DNA of 64,000 bases, taken from contig NC_059346.1 of assembly GCF_019703515.2 (NCBI RefSeq), positions 16,399,001 through 16,463,000 of the forward strand, in the 5' to 3' direction. Under the pieces are notes generated by a model. That model saw only the letters and a program-made list of their open reading frames with translations. It did not search any database and was not told the DNA's origin. The position numbers were made by a program, and so were the translations under genes. The first letter of the stretch is position 1; every line of letters starts with the position of its first letter. Of this stretch, positions 44,845 through 55,897 are shown in pieces. The DNA comes from Myxocyprinus asiaticus (lineage: Eukaryota > Chordata > Actinopteri > Cypriniformes > Catostomidae).

Positions 44845-45153
44845 TTAAAAGAATAGTTCACCCAAACATAAAAAATTCTGTCATGATTACTTGACCATAT
44901 GTTGTTCCAAGCCCATAGGAATTTCTATCTTCTGTGGAACACAAAAGTAGATGTTAGGCTGAATGTTAGTCCCAGTCAACATTCACTTTCATTCATCTTT
45001 TTCCATACAATGAAAGTGAATGGTGGCTAAGACTAACAGTTTGCCTAATATCTCCTTTTACATTCCATGGATGAAAGAAAGTCATATGGGTTTGCAAAAA
45101 CATGAAGGTAAGTGATGACAGAGTTCTAATTTTGGGGTCAACTTTTCCTTTAA
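44845..45153. mobile_element. TTAA-ended palindromic MITE
   Basis: Begins TTAAAAGAATAGTTCACCCA and ends with its inverted counterpart (gggtcaacttttcctttaa). Inner parts also mirror each other (cactttcatt ... aatgaaagtg). This end type is very common in cyprinid genomes. Non-coding. Confidence 0.8.
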
Positions 45154-46317
45154 AAGTGGTGTTATCCCTTTAATAAGTCAATGCTCTCCAGTTTAAAGTT
45201 GACAAAATGCACAGATAATTTACAGATGATATCCTGAAAGAGGGGAGCTTGTTGATGAATGAGTTATGATGTTTATTGAAGATAGATAATATGTATAAGA
45301 AAAAATTTATAAGTTAATATTTTAAATATTATGCATGTATATTATTAATAATATGGTTTTTATTTATGTAAATCATTAAACAGGCCTAGTTATTATTAAA
45401 ATGACTAATTCACAAGGCAGAGAAAATACCTGTACAGGTCAGATGGAGATGAGAGATGAATCATGTTTAACAGGATGATGAAGTAGTCTCAAGCATTTCT
45501 CTTCACCCTACAGCTGTTCTGCAAACATAACACAGAAAGCATGTTTGGTATCTTTGCCTTTGTTATCAAAGCAGCTGTAATATGTGCGAGCACAATGATG
45601 AGACGAGGCAAAAAGATCACTTTGATATCATGCGTTGTAGACAGCTCTGTTGATTACAAACAGGAGTGATGGTTTATTGCGTCACTCACATGCATAGACA
45701 CGGTATAGCAATGTGCTTCTTTGGCCCAATGAGTTGCGAATGCTGCGCACATGAACGAGAGAGATACGGATGCAGCAGCAGTAATAATAATAATAATAAT
45801 AATAATATTAGTTCTATTAGGAAGACTCGCAGACTTGAGTGAAATTTAAGATGACATTTATTTGATGAATGTAAAACAGAAATGTAATGTCTCTCTTTGG
45901 CGTAAGCCCCGTCTGGCGGTCCGAAGAAGTTGTACTCGGAACTGTCATATCCTGCTGGAGATAGGAGGCAGGGGCGAGGAGCCTACCCTGTGCAGGACGG
46001 GACTCAGCTGGTGGTGGTGGGGTGGTGGAGGTTGCCGCGTTAGCACACTGAAACGCAATATGATAGATTGTGAGCAGACTTATAAAGCATTGGCTTACAT
46101 GTGATTGGCTAGGAGTTACCTAGCTAATGGTGCGATGATGTACAGCTGCTAGTCTTACCGCTAGAACTACGCTGCGCTTACATTTATTACAATTGAGAAA
46201 TTTGTGATATTCCAATTTTAAATGTTTGAAGAATTTTTACATAACACCCCTGATCTCACCAGATGGCACCCCAGTTGGAAAACGCTGGGCCACTTTTATT
46301 ATACCTTTATGGTGCTT
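45154..46317. other. Non-coding DNA
   Basis: (AAT)n at 45781-45808. A GC-richer stretch at 45890-46030 with a GGTGGTGGTGGGG run has an 80-codon frame without recognisable motifs. No gene called. Confidence 0.4.
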
Positions 46318-46545
46318 GTTTTTTTTTTTTTTAAATATTATTATTTATTTATTTTTGTCATTTTGAAACTTGACTTACCCAGTACTCATTCACTTTCTTT
46401 ATATGGAAAAGTGTGGCCAGGATATTCTTCTATTAACCTTTTGTGTTCTATGGAAGAATGAAAGTTGTACAGGTATGGAATGGCATGAGGATTAGTAAAT
46501 GATGACAGAATTTTCATTTTGGGCTGAACTATTCCTTTAAAAATT
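46318..46545. repeat. Poly-T and TTAA MITE half
   Basis: T-run at 46318-46333. The segment ending gggctgaactattccttta near 46540 matches one half of the MITE at 44845. Confidence 0.5.
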
Positions 46546-49435
46546 TCAAGCCAGTCTCTGAGATGCTACTGTACAAAATAGAGCCACTATTGAAAAGGGC
46601 AAAATGCATTAACCCCCTGCTGGTAACTTGTACTTAATCCTGCGTCTGAGGTCTCTATAATGTAAACATGGGTGTTCATTATTGTGATATAGAATAAGGG
46701 CATGTTTCCATTCTTAGACCCACATGCACATGAGAACTTATTATTTCTGTTTTTTTTTTCTCTTGTGTTATATTCATTCTAAAGGGCACTGATGTGAAAA
46801 TGTTATGTTCATCTTCTGCCAATAAAGCACATTAAGATACATAATTCTGCACCAGATGCTTCCTTATCTGCACACCTCTGGACCGAACTCTAATATTCTG
46901 TATGAAAAGAAATGAAATACAGAGATACACACTGCTCATATATTCAAACAATATTCAAACCCATTTGTCTGGCAAGAAGATATCAGTTCCTCAGAGACAT
47001 AGTGGTCTCAGAAGACCTGCTCCAATTGATCTTTGCTTTTCTCTGAAGCCTTACATCCAACTTTGCTTGCCCATACAGAAAGTTTTAAGAAACACATCTG
47101 TTTTATTTCTAACGAACTTGTGTTTGGGTCCATAAATAAAATCACACTCATGTAAAAACATCTCCCAACCCCAATTCACACAACGCATTTAACAACTGAC
47201 GCATGGGGTTTGGTCTGCCACATTCTAAGATGGAACTGCTTGCACTCTACTATGCAATCTGGTCTTATATAATTAACTATACCTTAATTTTTGCAAAATT
47301 ATTTTTAAGTGGCTTGTTGTACTGTACATATTGCAGAATTTTCTTGGTGAAATGGACACTAGAGGTGCTACAACAATGACTTGTATTCCTTGTCACACAA
47401 AGGAATACAATTCCAATTATCAGTTCACAAACAATTTTAATCCTGTTCCTCACATAATGCTGCTATGACATCAGAATACTTTCACTATAGTGCGTAACTT
47501 GTAAGGTGATACATTTTAACATCTGCATTTCATGACCAACTACATTTACAAGGTTGATCAAAGGTTTATTTGTTTTTGCTTTTTATGACACTATCGGTTA
47601 GGTTTAGGTTTGTGGTTAAGGGTAGTGAGAAGTTTTTGTTGATTTAAAACTCAATAGAACATGAACCTTAAAAATCCTTATCTTTGGGAGAAAATTTAAC
47701 TCGCTGTTAGTTTCACACAGTGGACATAGCAAAAATGTCGCCACAGTCACATAACTTTTTTAAACATAATTGCTCCTAGGTGTCCATGTGTCAGTACATA
47801 ACTTTTCCCCCCTGTACAATCTCTCTCTGGAGATCATCGTCCCTTTCTCAATAGAGAATCTTTTAAGAAAGGGTTTACAGGCCTACCTGCCAATTCCTGA
47901 CACTTGGAATCTTGTTACTCTCTCAAAGAGAATGCATGTTAACATGCAGTCACAGCTCCTCTTCTAGCTCTGGGAAAAATGTCAGTTAGCAACCTCCTTG
48001 CTTTGATACCCCTGTCTTCCTAAATGTTGGTGTTAAAACAGACAAAGTCTCATTCATCTGTCTCTATGCTGTGCATAAAAATGTTTTATTGAGCCTGGCT
48101 GTCATAATCTGTGGAGACAGCCTACCTTAATATTCATAAAAAGAGGCACTTTAGTGAGGTCTGACCCACGAGATAAAACCCATAAGTTCCCGTAAGTGCA
48201 TCAAAAAGTTAAGTATAGCCCACACTGGCAAACATATTCTCATGGTATTATGAGGGATATGGCTTCCTTGAGGATGTTTCCTGGTCAAGATCATTCAATA
48301 TGGCATCATCTACAATATGGAAGAAATGGTCCCTGATAGATCCATTATACAGTAAGATTGTCTTCTATTGATTAGTACACACATTTACTTATTACCAAGA
48401 CCCTGTAAAAGTAGTAAGACCAAATACAATACAGTAAGACCCAAAACAAGATCCTTTGATCAAGTATTCGTGCCTGTGTTGTGTACTTGTGTGGAGTATG
48501 TTTCTGGCCAAAGCTACAGGTCTCCAATGAGTCAACAACACACACAGCACAGCATTTCTTTCTCAGAAAATGAGAAAGGCTAGACCTATCCTAAACATTA
48601 CAAGATTTTCAAAATTGTACTAACACTTCTAAGCTCATGACACTTATAAACTGTTCTAGGCCTGGCACAATTCATGTATAGTCACTTTTTAGTATATAAC
48701 TGAAACATCTAAATCATTATGCTAGCCAGAAGTTTGCTCTGCACTGTGAGTCTGATTCATCAATAGTATACAGGTCAGAATAATATTCAACAGCAAACTA
48801 GTGCACAGCAGATGAAGATGACAACACCTTCATTATTCTTCAGGCACAGCATCTGCTTCTCCTGACTAGTCTCACATTCTAAATTAAAGAAAAATGTAGT
48901 TAGAATATCAATGTCTCTGACGTGGGTGAAGCATGCCCTAACTACAACCTGTTTCACAATACCTTGAAATGCAGAGCCTGGCAGATGCTTCTTTTCAACT
49001 AGAGCGAGCAGTCTGAGAATCAAGCCCACTCCCTAACAGCTTTTTTGCCCTTGACTAAAAAAATGTAATTCCCATGATTATTTATATTCACTTCGATACT
49101 TCTTGTATTAATGAGATGAATACTGCAGACAAAACACCCATACCTGAGCCTTCTCACTGTGATAGCTTATTTTGTTCTGTAGGAATTTTACATTAAAATG
49201 TCAAAAGGAGATTTTATTACACTGCATAGATAATGCATAATCAACGGTGATCTTCTTATGATCCAAGAGAGAATCAGGAGTTATAGCAGTATTACACACT
49301 TTATTTCTTGTGCTATATGAGGTATAAAATCTGTCCAGCCTTGCAGCTCTGCCCTCTGAGAATTCCACCCAAGTGGACTGCTTAACTTTTTTATCCTTTT
49401 AAAAATCTATCATTGCAATAATGTTGGACAAAACA
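46546..49435. other. Apparently single-copy non-coding DNA
   Basis: Nearly 3 kb without a recognisable gene, RNA or mobile element on either strand. The short ORFs in it carry no motif I can name. Confidence 0.4.
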
Positions 49436-49484
49436 TCCTGGTTACTTTCGTAACCTCCGTTCCCTGATGGAGGGAATGAGACAT

Positions 49485-49650
49485 TGTGTCGATGTAGTGA
49501 CACTAGGGGTTACTCTTGGGAGCCCAAAACACCTCCGATTTTGAAAAAAGGCCAATGGGAGTTGGCGAGTGGAATTTGTATGCCACTCCCTATGATATAC
49601 AGGTATAAAAGGAGCTGGCTCGCAACCACTCATTCAGGTTTTGTGTTGAG
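49485..49650 (-). repeat. DIRS copy A 3' inverted terminal repeat
   Basis: Reverse complement of 53040-53210 with modest divergence. Outside it lies the 3'-specific extension 49436-49484, holding GGTTAC-TTTC-GTAACC and the hairpin motif GTTCCCTGATGGAGGGAA. Confidence 0.85.
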
Positions 49651-49704
49651 GAGCCGAGACAAGGTCCCAGCCATTTCAGCGGGTAGTTCAGTATTGTGGC
49701 AAGA

Positions 49705-49800
49705 GGGACACAAAGTATTTTTGTGACTGTTACGAAAGTAACCAGGACATTCCCTATCTGTCACTCACTCGACGTTGTGTCGATGTAGTGACACTAGGGG
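49705..49800 (-). promoter_or_regulatory. DIRS copy A internal complementary region
   Basis: Made of two parts: 49730-49747 is complementary to the extreme 3' end (49439-49456), and 49753-49795 corresponds to the extreme 5' end of the element (reverse complement of about 53190-53231). In DIRS elements this region templates completion of the ends and circle formation. The first part is damaged here: the stretch homologous to the GAGGGAAC hairpin has been replaced. Confidence 0.78.
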
Positions 49801-50551
49801 TCCCTATACGAAATGCCACAATAAGCTGAACTGTGTTACATGGACTGGTGGTGTGAGACGGGCAGACCGCTGTGTGCCTCGTAGCCAGCGCACCAGGCCA
49901 TCACGTAACCTCCCCCAACGCTCTTATGAGCGTCAAATGGTCCCTTCGGGGACAAGTCGACTGCCCAAAAAATAGGGACAGGCTAGCCCAGCCGTGGCCT
50001 CTTTTCCTCTCTTTTCTCCCCAAAAAGAGTGAAAAGAGGGGGCCATAAGTGTCTATGTCGGGGGGTGTCACTCCCAAGTGGAAGACACCACGGAGACCAC
50101 ACCCCACCCAGAGGGGGGGTATTTTGAGTGGAAATACATCACATGGTCTTACCGAGTCTTGTTGGAAGTATGTCATGTGGAGAAGTCCCACGGTAGGTCC
50201 TACCCGAGGGGAGAGGAGCTCTACAAACAAGGTGACCGGGGCAGAGGAATCTCTGCCCAAGGAAGATGCAGTTTACCAACAGGGAAACGATTTAGTGGAA
50301 GATATATCACATGGGGTCACCTATGGGGAACCAGCGCATGTGGAGCACCTACCCCAGTACAGGGCTTAGTTAGCACATGTACTGCGCCAGCAGCGAGTTT
50401 CTCCGCAAACTCGTCTGCCACAAGGCTAAGGAGGAAAGTCATCCACGGATCACTTTGTGAACACAACTGGGAGTCAAAGCACACGTCTTCACCTCAGGGG
50501 AGGGGAAAGGCACAATGCGCAAGTGGTACACCCGGCCAGCTGTCCTGGAAC
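49801..50551 (-). other. DIRS copy A 3' untranslated region
   Basis: About 750 bp between the recombinase stop and the internal complementary region. The first 240 bp match 63760-64000 in copy C. No gene. Confidence 0.6.
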
Positions 50552-51445
50552 TTACCTGCTCATACCTGAAAATACACGGGACGAGACCGGCTCAACCTGG
50601 AGATTGTAGAACCTTGCAAAGGTGTTGGGTGTTGCCCAGCCCGCTGCTCTGCAGATGTCTGCTAAAGAGGCGCCATTGGTCAGGGCCCAGGAGGCCGCCA
50701 CACTCCTAGTAGAGTGGGCTTGTAACCCCATGGGGGATGGCATGTCCTGAGTGTGATATGCCATCATGATGGCATCAGTGACCCAGTGGGCGATCTTCTG
50801 TTTGGAGACAGCGCTCCCTTTCCGCTGATCGCCAAAGCAGACAAAGAGCTGCTCGGAGCTTCTAAAGCTCTGCGTGATATCCAAATAGATGCGTAAAGAA
50901 CGCACCGGACACAGCAACACCAAGGCTGGGTCTGCCTCCTCCTGGGGCAGCGCTTGCAGGTTCACCACCTGATCCCTAAATGGGGTTGTGGGAACCTTGT
51001 GCACAGAGCCCGGTCGGGGTCTCAGGATCACATGAGAGTAGCCCGGACCGAACTCCAGGCACGTTTCACTGACAGAGAATGCCTGCAGTTCCTCTACCCT
51101 CTTGATGGAAGTGAGCGCAGTCAGGAGGGCAGTCTTCAAAGAGAGTGCCTTTATCTCAACTGACTCCAGGGGCTCAAAGGGAGCTCCCTGTAGACCCCGA
51201 AGGACTACCAAGAGGTCCCACAAGGGGATGAGGTGCAGTCTGGGGGGATTCAACCTCCTAGCGCCTCTCAGGAACCTGATGATCAAGTCATGCTTCCACA
51301 AATACTTACCATCTACCGCATCGTGATGTGCCGAAATGGCAGCTACATACACCTTCAAGGTGGAGGGGGACAGCCATCCCTCCAGTCTCTCCTGCAGCAA
51401 GGAAAGCACCGATCCGACTGTGCATCTCTGGGGGTCTTCGCGTCA
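50552..51445 (-). pseudogene. Tyrosine recombinase of DIRS copy A
   Basis: About 290 open codons (a GTG lies at 51409; the true start is upstream and lost to a stop near 51460). An N-terminal SAM-like core-binding part (LEGWLSPSTLKVYVAAISAH) precedes the catalytic domain: Arg in the LTSIKRVEELQAF motif, His-x-x-Arg in QAHSTRSVAASWA, and the Tyr nucleophile in FARFYNLQV. The full R..HxxR..Y set is present. In the family this enzyme integrates a circular DNA copy by site-specific-type recombination, replacing the integrase of LTR elements. The domain itself is open and could be functional; the copy as a whole is defective. Confidence 0.88.
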
Positions 51446-51472
51446 GGAAGAACACCACTTAGCGAACAGACG

Positions 51473-51973
51473 TCACTTTAAGGCATACAGACACCTCGTA
51501 GAGCCCCTAGCGTGAGTGCTAGGGTCTTCCATGTCCTGTCCAAGGGCCAGATGTGGAGATTCCAGAGATCTGGTCATGGGTGCCAGATGGTGCCCCATCC
51601 CTGAGAAAGAAGGTCCTTCCTCAGCGGAATTCGCCGGGGGGGGGGGGGGGTTGGCTGTCGCGAGGAGTGTGAGGTCCGAGAACCACGTCTGGGTGGACCA
51701 GTAGGGTGCTACTAGGATGACCTGCTCCTCATCCTCCCTGACCTTGCACAGGGTCTGTGCAAGTAGGCTCACTGGGGGAAATGCATATTTGCGTAGTCCC
51801 GGGGGCCAGCTGTGTGCCAGCGCATCTATACCGAGGAGAGCCTCGGTCAGGGCGTACCATAGCGGCCAGTAGGAGGATTCCCGGGAAGCAAACAGGTCTA
51901 CCTGCGCTTGACCGGATCGACTCCAAATCAGCTGGACCACCTGGGGGTGGAGTCTCCACTCTCTCCTGAGCAT
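51473..51973 (-). pseudogene. DIRS copy A: region after RNase H
   Basis: 166 codons: LRREWRLHPQVVQLIWSRSG, VDLFASRESSYWPLWYALTE and ILVAPYWSTQTWFSDLTLLA are the conserved region that follows RNase H in DIRS and related elements. At a 14-G run (51640-51653 on the plus strand) the frame slips, so residues after ATANPPPPP are out of frame relative to the family. Confidence 0.75.
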
Positions 51974-51984
51974 AACCTGTCATG

Positions 51985-52215
51985 TCAGCGTGTCCACTGC
52001 GGTGTTGAGGTCGCCCCTGGATGTGAGTGGCTTGCAGCGACTTGAAGCTGACTCCAGAGGAGGAGACGGCGGGTGGGTTGTGACATGCAACGGGAGCGTA
52101 GGCCGCCTTGGCGGTTGATGTACGCTACCATCGCCGTGTTGTCCGTCCACACCAACACATGTTTGCCCTGGATTAATGGCTGGAGCCTCCGCAGGGCGAG
52201 CAGTACTGAAAACAA
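51985..52215 (-). pseudogene. DIRS copy A RNase H fragment
   Basis: VLLALRRLQPLIQGKHVLVW then TDNTAMVAYINRQGGLRSRC: the RNase H core with the TDNTA motif of DIRS-type elements. A frame change separates it from the downstream region at 51973. The N-terminal half of RNase H and the RT are missing. Confidence 0.8.
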
Positions 52216-52419
52216 CTCGAGGCAGTTGATGTGCCAATGTAGTCGTGGGGGGGCCGCCCCTGGAGCGCCATACCTGCCATAAAGGAACGGTGGCCAGTGG
52301 TCATGATAACGACGGCTGTGAGCACTGGATATGTGACCCAGGAAATGAGGAAACCGCTCCTTTTCTGAACGTCCAATCGTTCAATCGAGAATCCGATGCT
52401 GCAATTGAGAGCTCATCCA

Positions 52420-52815
52420 CTTCGTGAGTGCCGAAACGAGATCGCGAACTCACCCTGAGATGAGCCGGTGGTCTCATCCCAGCGGGGCAAACGAGCATAC
52501 TGGGGAATGAGAGGTCCGTGGGGAGTTACCCAGTGGAGTGGCTCACATTGGGGTCCCCAAATCGCACCCAGTGCTAACCGACGTGGCCTCAAACCTGTAG
52601 GTAGAAAGACCGAGGCGGGGAGCCGCTGGGGTGGTCTTTCCCCAGCGACTCCCCGCAACGTTGCCATGGTCACGCTCTCGCAGTGAGAACATGACCCGTC
52701 CACGAACGCTGTCTCCGCGTGGGCAGCGCCCCAGCACGTAAGACAGCGATCGTGGCCAATCGGAAGCGGAGAGGTAACAACCGCAATCAGGAAATATACG
52801 CAAATGTAGAGGCAT
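52420..52815 (-). pseudogene. DIRS copy A gag N-terminus
   Basis: From ATG at 52815 (MPLHLRIFPDCGCYLSASDW) it parallels the gag start of copy B (MPFCLCVIPGCGRYLSTSDG), a Cys-rich motif, followed by the same Pro/Ala-rich text (TPAAPRLGLSTYRFEA, GTPM). Frame changes occur near 52700 and 52545. Only the first 130 or so codons remain before the large deletion. Confidence 0.75.
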
Positions 52816-53039
52816 CTTTAAAAAGACGGTCTCCATTAATGCCACTCTTTTAGAAGGGAAAATATACTCTTTCAGTAAGAAGAATATACTCTTTTAGCTG
52901 CTGAAACACCCAGGGGCGTTCTCTGCACTTCACCAGTGCAAGAGGGGGAGAAGCCGCTGTAATGCACCGTAAATCCAACAGCTTTTCGAGGTGAATGGAT
53001 CGGCAGAGTAATTCAGCTCGCTGAACACAACCACTCAGC

Positions 53040-53232
53040 TCCGAAGAGAAAATCTGAATGAGTGGTTGCGAGTCAGCTCCTTTTATACCCGTATGTCTGG
53101 GGGAGTGGCATGCAAATTCCACTCGCCAATTCCCATTGGCCTTTTTTCAAAATCAGAGGTGTTTGGGGCTCCCAAGAGTGACCCCTAGTGTCACTACATC
53201 GACACAACGTTGAGTGAGTGACAGATAGGGAA
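53040..53232 (-). repeat. DIRS copy A 5' inverted terminal repeat
   Basis: Start of the element on the minus strand: gttccctatctgtcactcac at 53232 downward, then the repeat shared with the 3' end including the gtataaaaggagctg promoter-like block. Confidence 0.85.
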
Positions 53233-53269
53233 CAGATATCCTCTATTTTCCTATCAGCGGTAAAGATCC

Positions 53270-53500
53270 ACAGTACACATGAAAAGTGCTGCATCGCAAA
53301 ATTTCAGTTGCATTAGAAAAGTACTAGCAAAGACAGAGGTTAGAGTGCAACAAGAATTTTTTTTAATTAATTTGAGTGTATGGTCAAGTGCTCACGGAAA
53401 AAGTTGTGTCTTTAGCTGTTTTTTGAAGACAGAGAGGGAGTCTGCTTCATGGATGGAGTTGGAAAGGTTGCTCTTCCGGGTCTTTCACGCATGAGTTAGC
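53270..53500. repeat. Fish interspersed repeat fragment
   Basis: 53278-53355 (atgaaaagtgctgcatcgca onward) matches 55813-55884. Non-coding. Confidence 0.6.
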
Positions 53501-53509
53501 CTACTTCCA

Positions 53510-53690
53510 GAGGTGGGTAGAGTAGGCAAAAACTGTACTCAAGTGAAAGTACAATTACTTAAATGTTTTTTTACTCAAGTAGAAGTAAAAGTACTAAAAT
53601 AAATAATTACTTGAGTAAGAGTAAGAAAGTATCCAATTAAAAGGGTACACAAGTAGTGAGTAACTTGTTACTTTCACAAATGACATAATA
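53510..53690. repeat. Fish MITE-end fragment (ACTCAAGTARAAGTA type)
   Basis: Starts gaggtgggtagagtaggc and contains repeated tactcaagt and agtaaaagtac motifs, a common teleost repeat terminus. The other end was not found. Confidence 0.45.
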
Positions 53691-53759
53691 GACGTTTACT
53701 CCCATATATTCCATTACATAATACACATTGAACATGTACTACAGAATTATTATTATTAT

Positions 53760-54053
53760 TAATGGAAATTCTGTCATCATTCACCATCATGTTGTTCCAA
53801 ACCCGTATGACTTTCTTCCATGCAACACAATAAGGAGATATTAGACAGAATATTTGATTCACTATTTACTTTCAGTGAGTGTTTTTTTTTTTCATATTTT
53901 GAAAGTGAATGGTGACTGAGACTGTCAGTCCCTAATATTCTGTCTAACATATTTTGTGTTCCACATAATACAAAGTGTCACACTGGTTTGGAACAACATG
54001 AGGGTAAGGAAATTATGACAGAATATAAAATTTTGGCTGAGCTATCACTTTAA
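53760..54053. mobile_element. TTAA-ended palindromic MITE (first of pair)
   Basis: Left half aaattctgtcatcattcacc and right half ending ggctgagctatcactttaa mirror each other; ttactttcag ... ttgaaagtgaat inside also mirror. It shares its right TTAA (54050-54053) with the next element. Confidence 0.7.
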
Positions 54054-54293
54054 AGAGATAGTTTACCCAAAAATGAAAATTCTCTCATCATTTACTCACC
54101 CTCATGCCATCCCAGACACTGGCGGATTTAAGCATGGGCGACATCTTGTGGGGGGCAGCATGGTCAACAACTTCGGGGGCATTCTAATTTACAGTCTTCA
54201 TTGGAGTTCAGCAGATGAAAGAAAGTCATACGCATTTTTCATAGTGTGAGTAAATAATGAGAATTTTAATTTTAGGGTGACCTATCCCTTTAA
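54050..54293. mobile_element. TTAA-ended palindromic MITE (second of pair)
   Basis: Starts TTAAAGAGATAGTTTACCCA and ends agggtgacctatccctttaa at 54293. Same family as 44845-45153. The middle (54120-54200) is unrelated text. Confidence 0.8.
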
Positions 54294-55690
54294 GGGCTCT
54301 TGTCAGATCTGGATGAATTTGTCAATAAGACAGGTTTGGAAACATTTCTAGTAATTATTACAGTAAAAACTTGAAAATGTTCCACAAGGACATTATATAT
54401 AATGCTGAAATATAAACCAAAGCAAGGTCATGCTTTATTAATGCTTTCTTTTGCTATTTCATAGCTTTTAAAGTCCTGTGTGAATTCTTATTTCAGTGTA
54501 GTTACATTTTTCAGTGTTGTAAGTATTTAGATCATTAGTTCTGTACAGCAGTACCACCACTCTCTAAATGCAGAGTATGCAGCCTGCGTAGGGCACCAAC
54601 CCCAGTCGTGGAACACACACTGTGTCTGAAACCGCCCCCATCCACTATATAGTGCACTATTTCGGGTGTCTGCCATTTTGTATGAGTGTCTGAATTCTGA
54701 GTGAGCCACTCATTCCCTACTTTTGTTCACTCATTATTACCGACAATGCACTCTAATTTTGAGTGTGCATTTGATGTACACTCGACAATGGTTAATTGTC
54801 CACAATCCACCCTGGGGAAGACACACGAGCTGGGAGTTTACTGCTTCCTTCAATCCTGCAATATTTTATTTCATGCTGAATGTAGTAAATTACTTTTTGA
54901 CAAATCATTACTTGATTAAAATAACATAATAACATATAGAGAGACAAAACATACAGATACATTTTAAAATGTACTCTTTATTTGATAAAATTTGTTTACT
55001 CTTTATATTAACACACAGTATATATTAAAAATGACAAACAGAATGAAGATTCATTGTATTAATATATAATTTAATAAGAATAACAAGTAAGGCCCAAGTA
55101 TTTTAAAAGTGCATATGAGATGTTGTTTCTGCGACAGCCCCAGAGCTCCGACACTTGGTGTATACGTCAGCGTCCGAATTCACTCATTTCGTTCACTTAT
55201 TGCTGAGATATAGTGCACTAACTGTCATTCACTATATAGTAAATAGTGAATGAGTGAACGATTGCGGACACAGCCACTCTCTTCGCCATACGATTGCCTC
55301 GCGCCCGCACATCTCACACACGCGCGGCCCGCGCACCTCTCTGTGCATGCTCAGAAATGCTGTCTGTTCGCGCTCCAGTTGTCGATCACGCGAATGGCAG
55401 TGATTTACACTTAACTTGGATGTTTACATGTATTTATACAGTTAATCCGCCTGAAGTTGCTTCGATAGTTTCCAGTACCCCTGCGAGGGCGCATATATAT
55501 GTGAATTTTAAAAATAATTTTATAGAGATTGCACTCACAAAGAACAATTTCTAGCTAATGTAACATTATAGAGCTCAGTATAACTAGAAAAAATATATAT
55601 AGTCACTATAGAAATGTACATAACTTTTCCAAGACTTCAAGATTTTACTGAGTTCCATGACATTTCTAGGCCTGGAAATCACAATTTAAA
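54294..55690. other. Non-coding DNA
   Basis: Contains mirrored text around 54640-54780 and 55150-55270 (ctatatagtgcactat; tagtgcactaactgtcattc) that suggests another diffuse repeat with ends near 54600 and 55275. No gene. Confidence 0.4.
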
Positions 55691-55699
55691 AACTCCTAG

Positions 55700-55893
55700 A
55701 TTTACATTTACATTTTATTTACACTTATTTATTTGGCAAACACTTTTATCCAAAGCGACTTACAAAAGAGGAAGAATACAACATAAGCGATTTATCTTAA
55801 GGAGACAGTATTATGAAAAGTGCTGCATTACAAAGTTTCAACTGCATCAGAAAAATACTATCCAAGACAGAGAACAGAGTGCAAAAAGTATGA
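55700..55893. repeat. Fish interspersed repeat with SINE-like tail
   Basis: Contains acttttatccaaagcgactt, a motif shared with the SINE at 57265, followed by the text shared with 53278-53355. Confidence 0.55.
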
Positions 55894-55897
55894 TATA

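Larger units (their letters stand above)
49436..53232 (-). mobile_element. DIRS-like retroelement, copy A (RH + recombinase)
   Basis: Tyrosine-recombinase retrotransposon on the minus strand. Inverted terminal repeats of about 160 bp lie at about 49485-49650 and 53040-53210; each has a gtataaaaggagctg-type promoter block. An internal complementary region (49705-49800) sits just inside the 3' repeat. Coding content: gag N-terminus (52420-52815), a short rearranged linker, RNase H (51985-52215 and 51473-51973), and tyrosine recombinase (50552-51445). Most of gag and all of RT are deleted. No target duplication is seen, as expected for DIRS elements. Confidence 0.88.

Noticed and set aside
45862..46104. 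80-codon ORF in GC-richer DNA
   Set aside because: No motif, no splice context and low-complexity GGT-rich text.
46546..49435. Possible host gene exons
   Set aside because: I looked for open frames flanked by good splice sites and found no piece with recognisable protein similarity.
49439..49800. CRISPR-like palindromic repeats
   Set aside because: The palindromes are DIRS terminal and internal complementary sequences; there is no regular repeat-spacer pattern and the genome is vertebrate.
50078..50569. 163-codon plus-strand ORF
   Set aside because: Lies in the 3' untranslated region of DIRS copy A on the opposite strand and has no family features.
51102..51481. Plus-strand ORFs over the DIRS recombinase
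   Set aside because: Shadows of the minus-strand recombinase frame, which carries all catalytic motifs.
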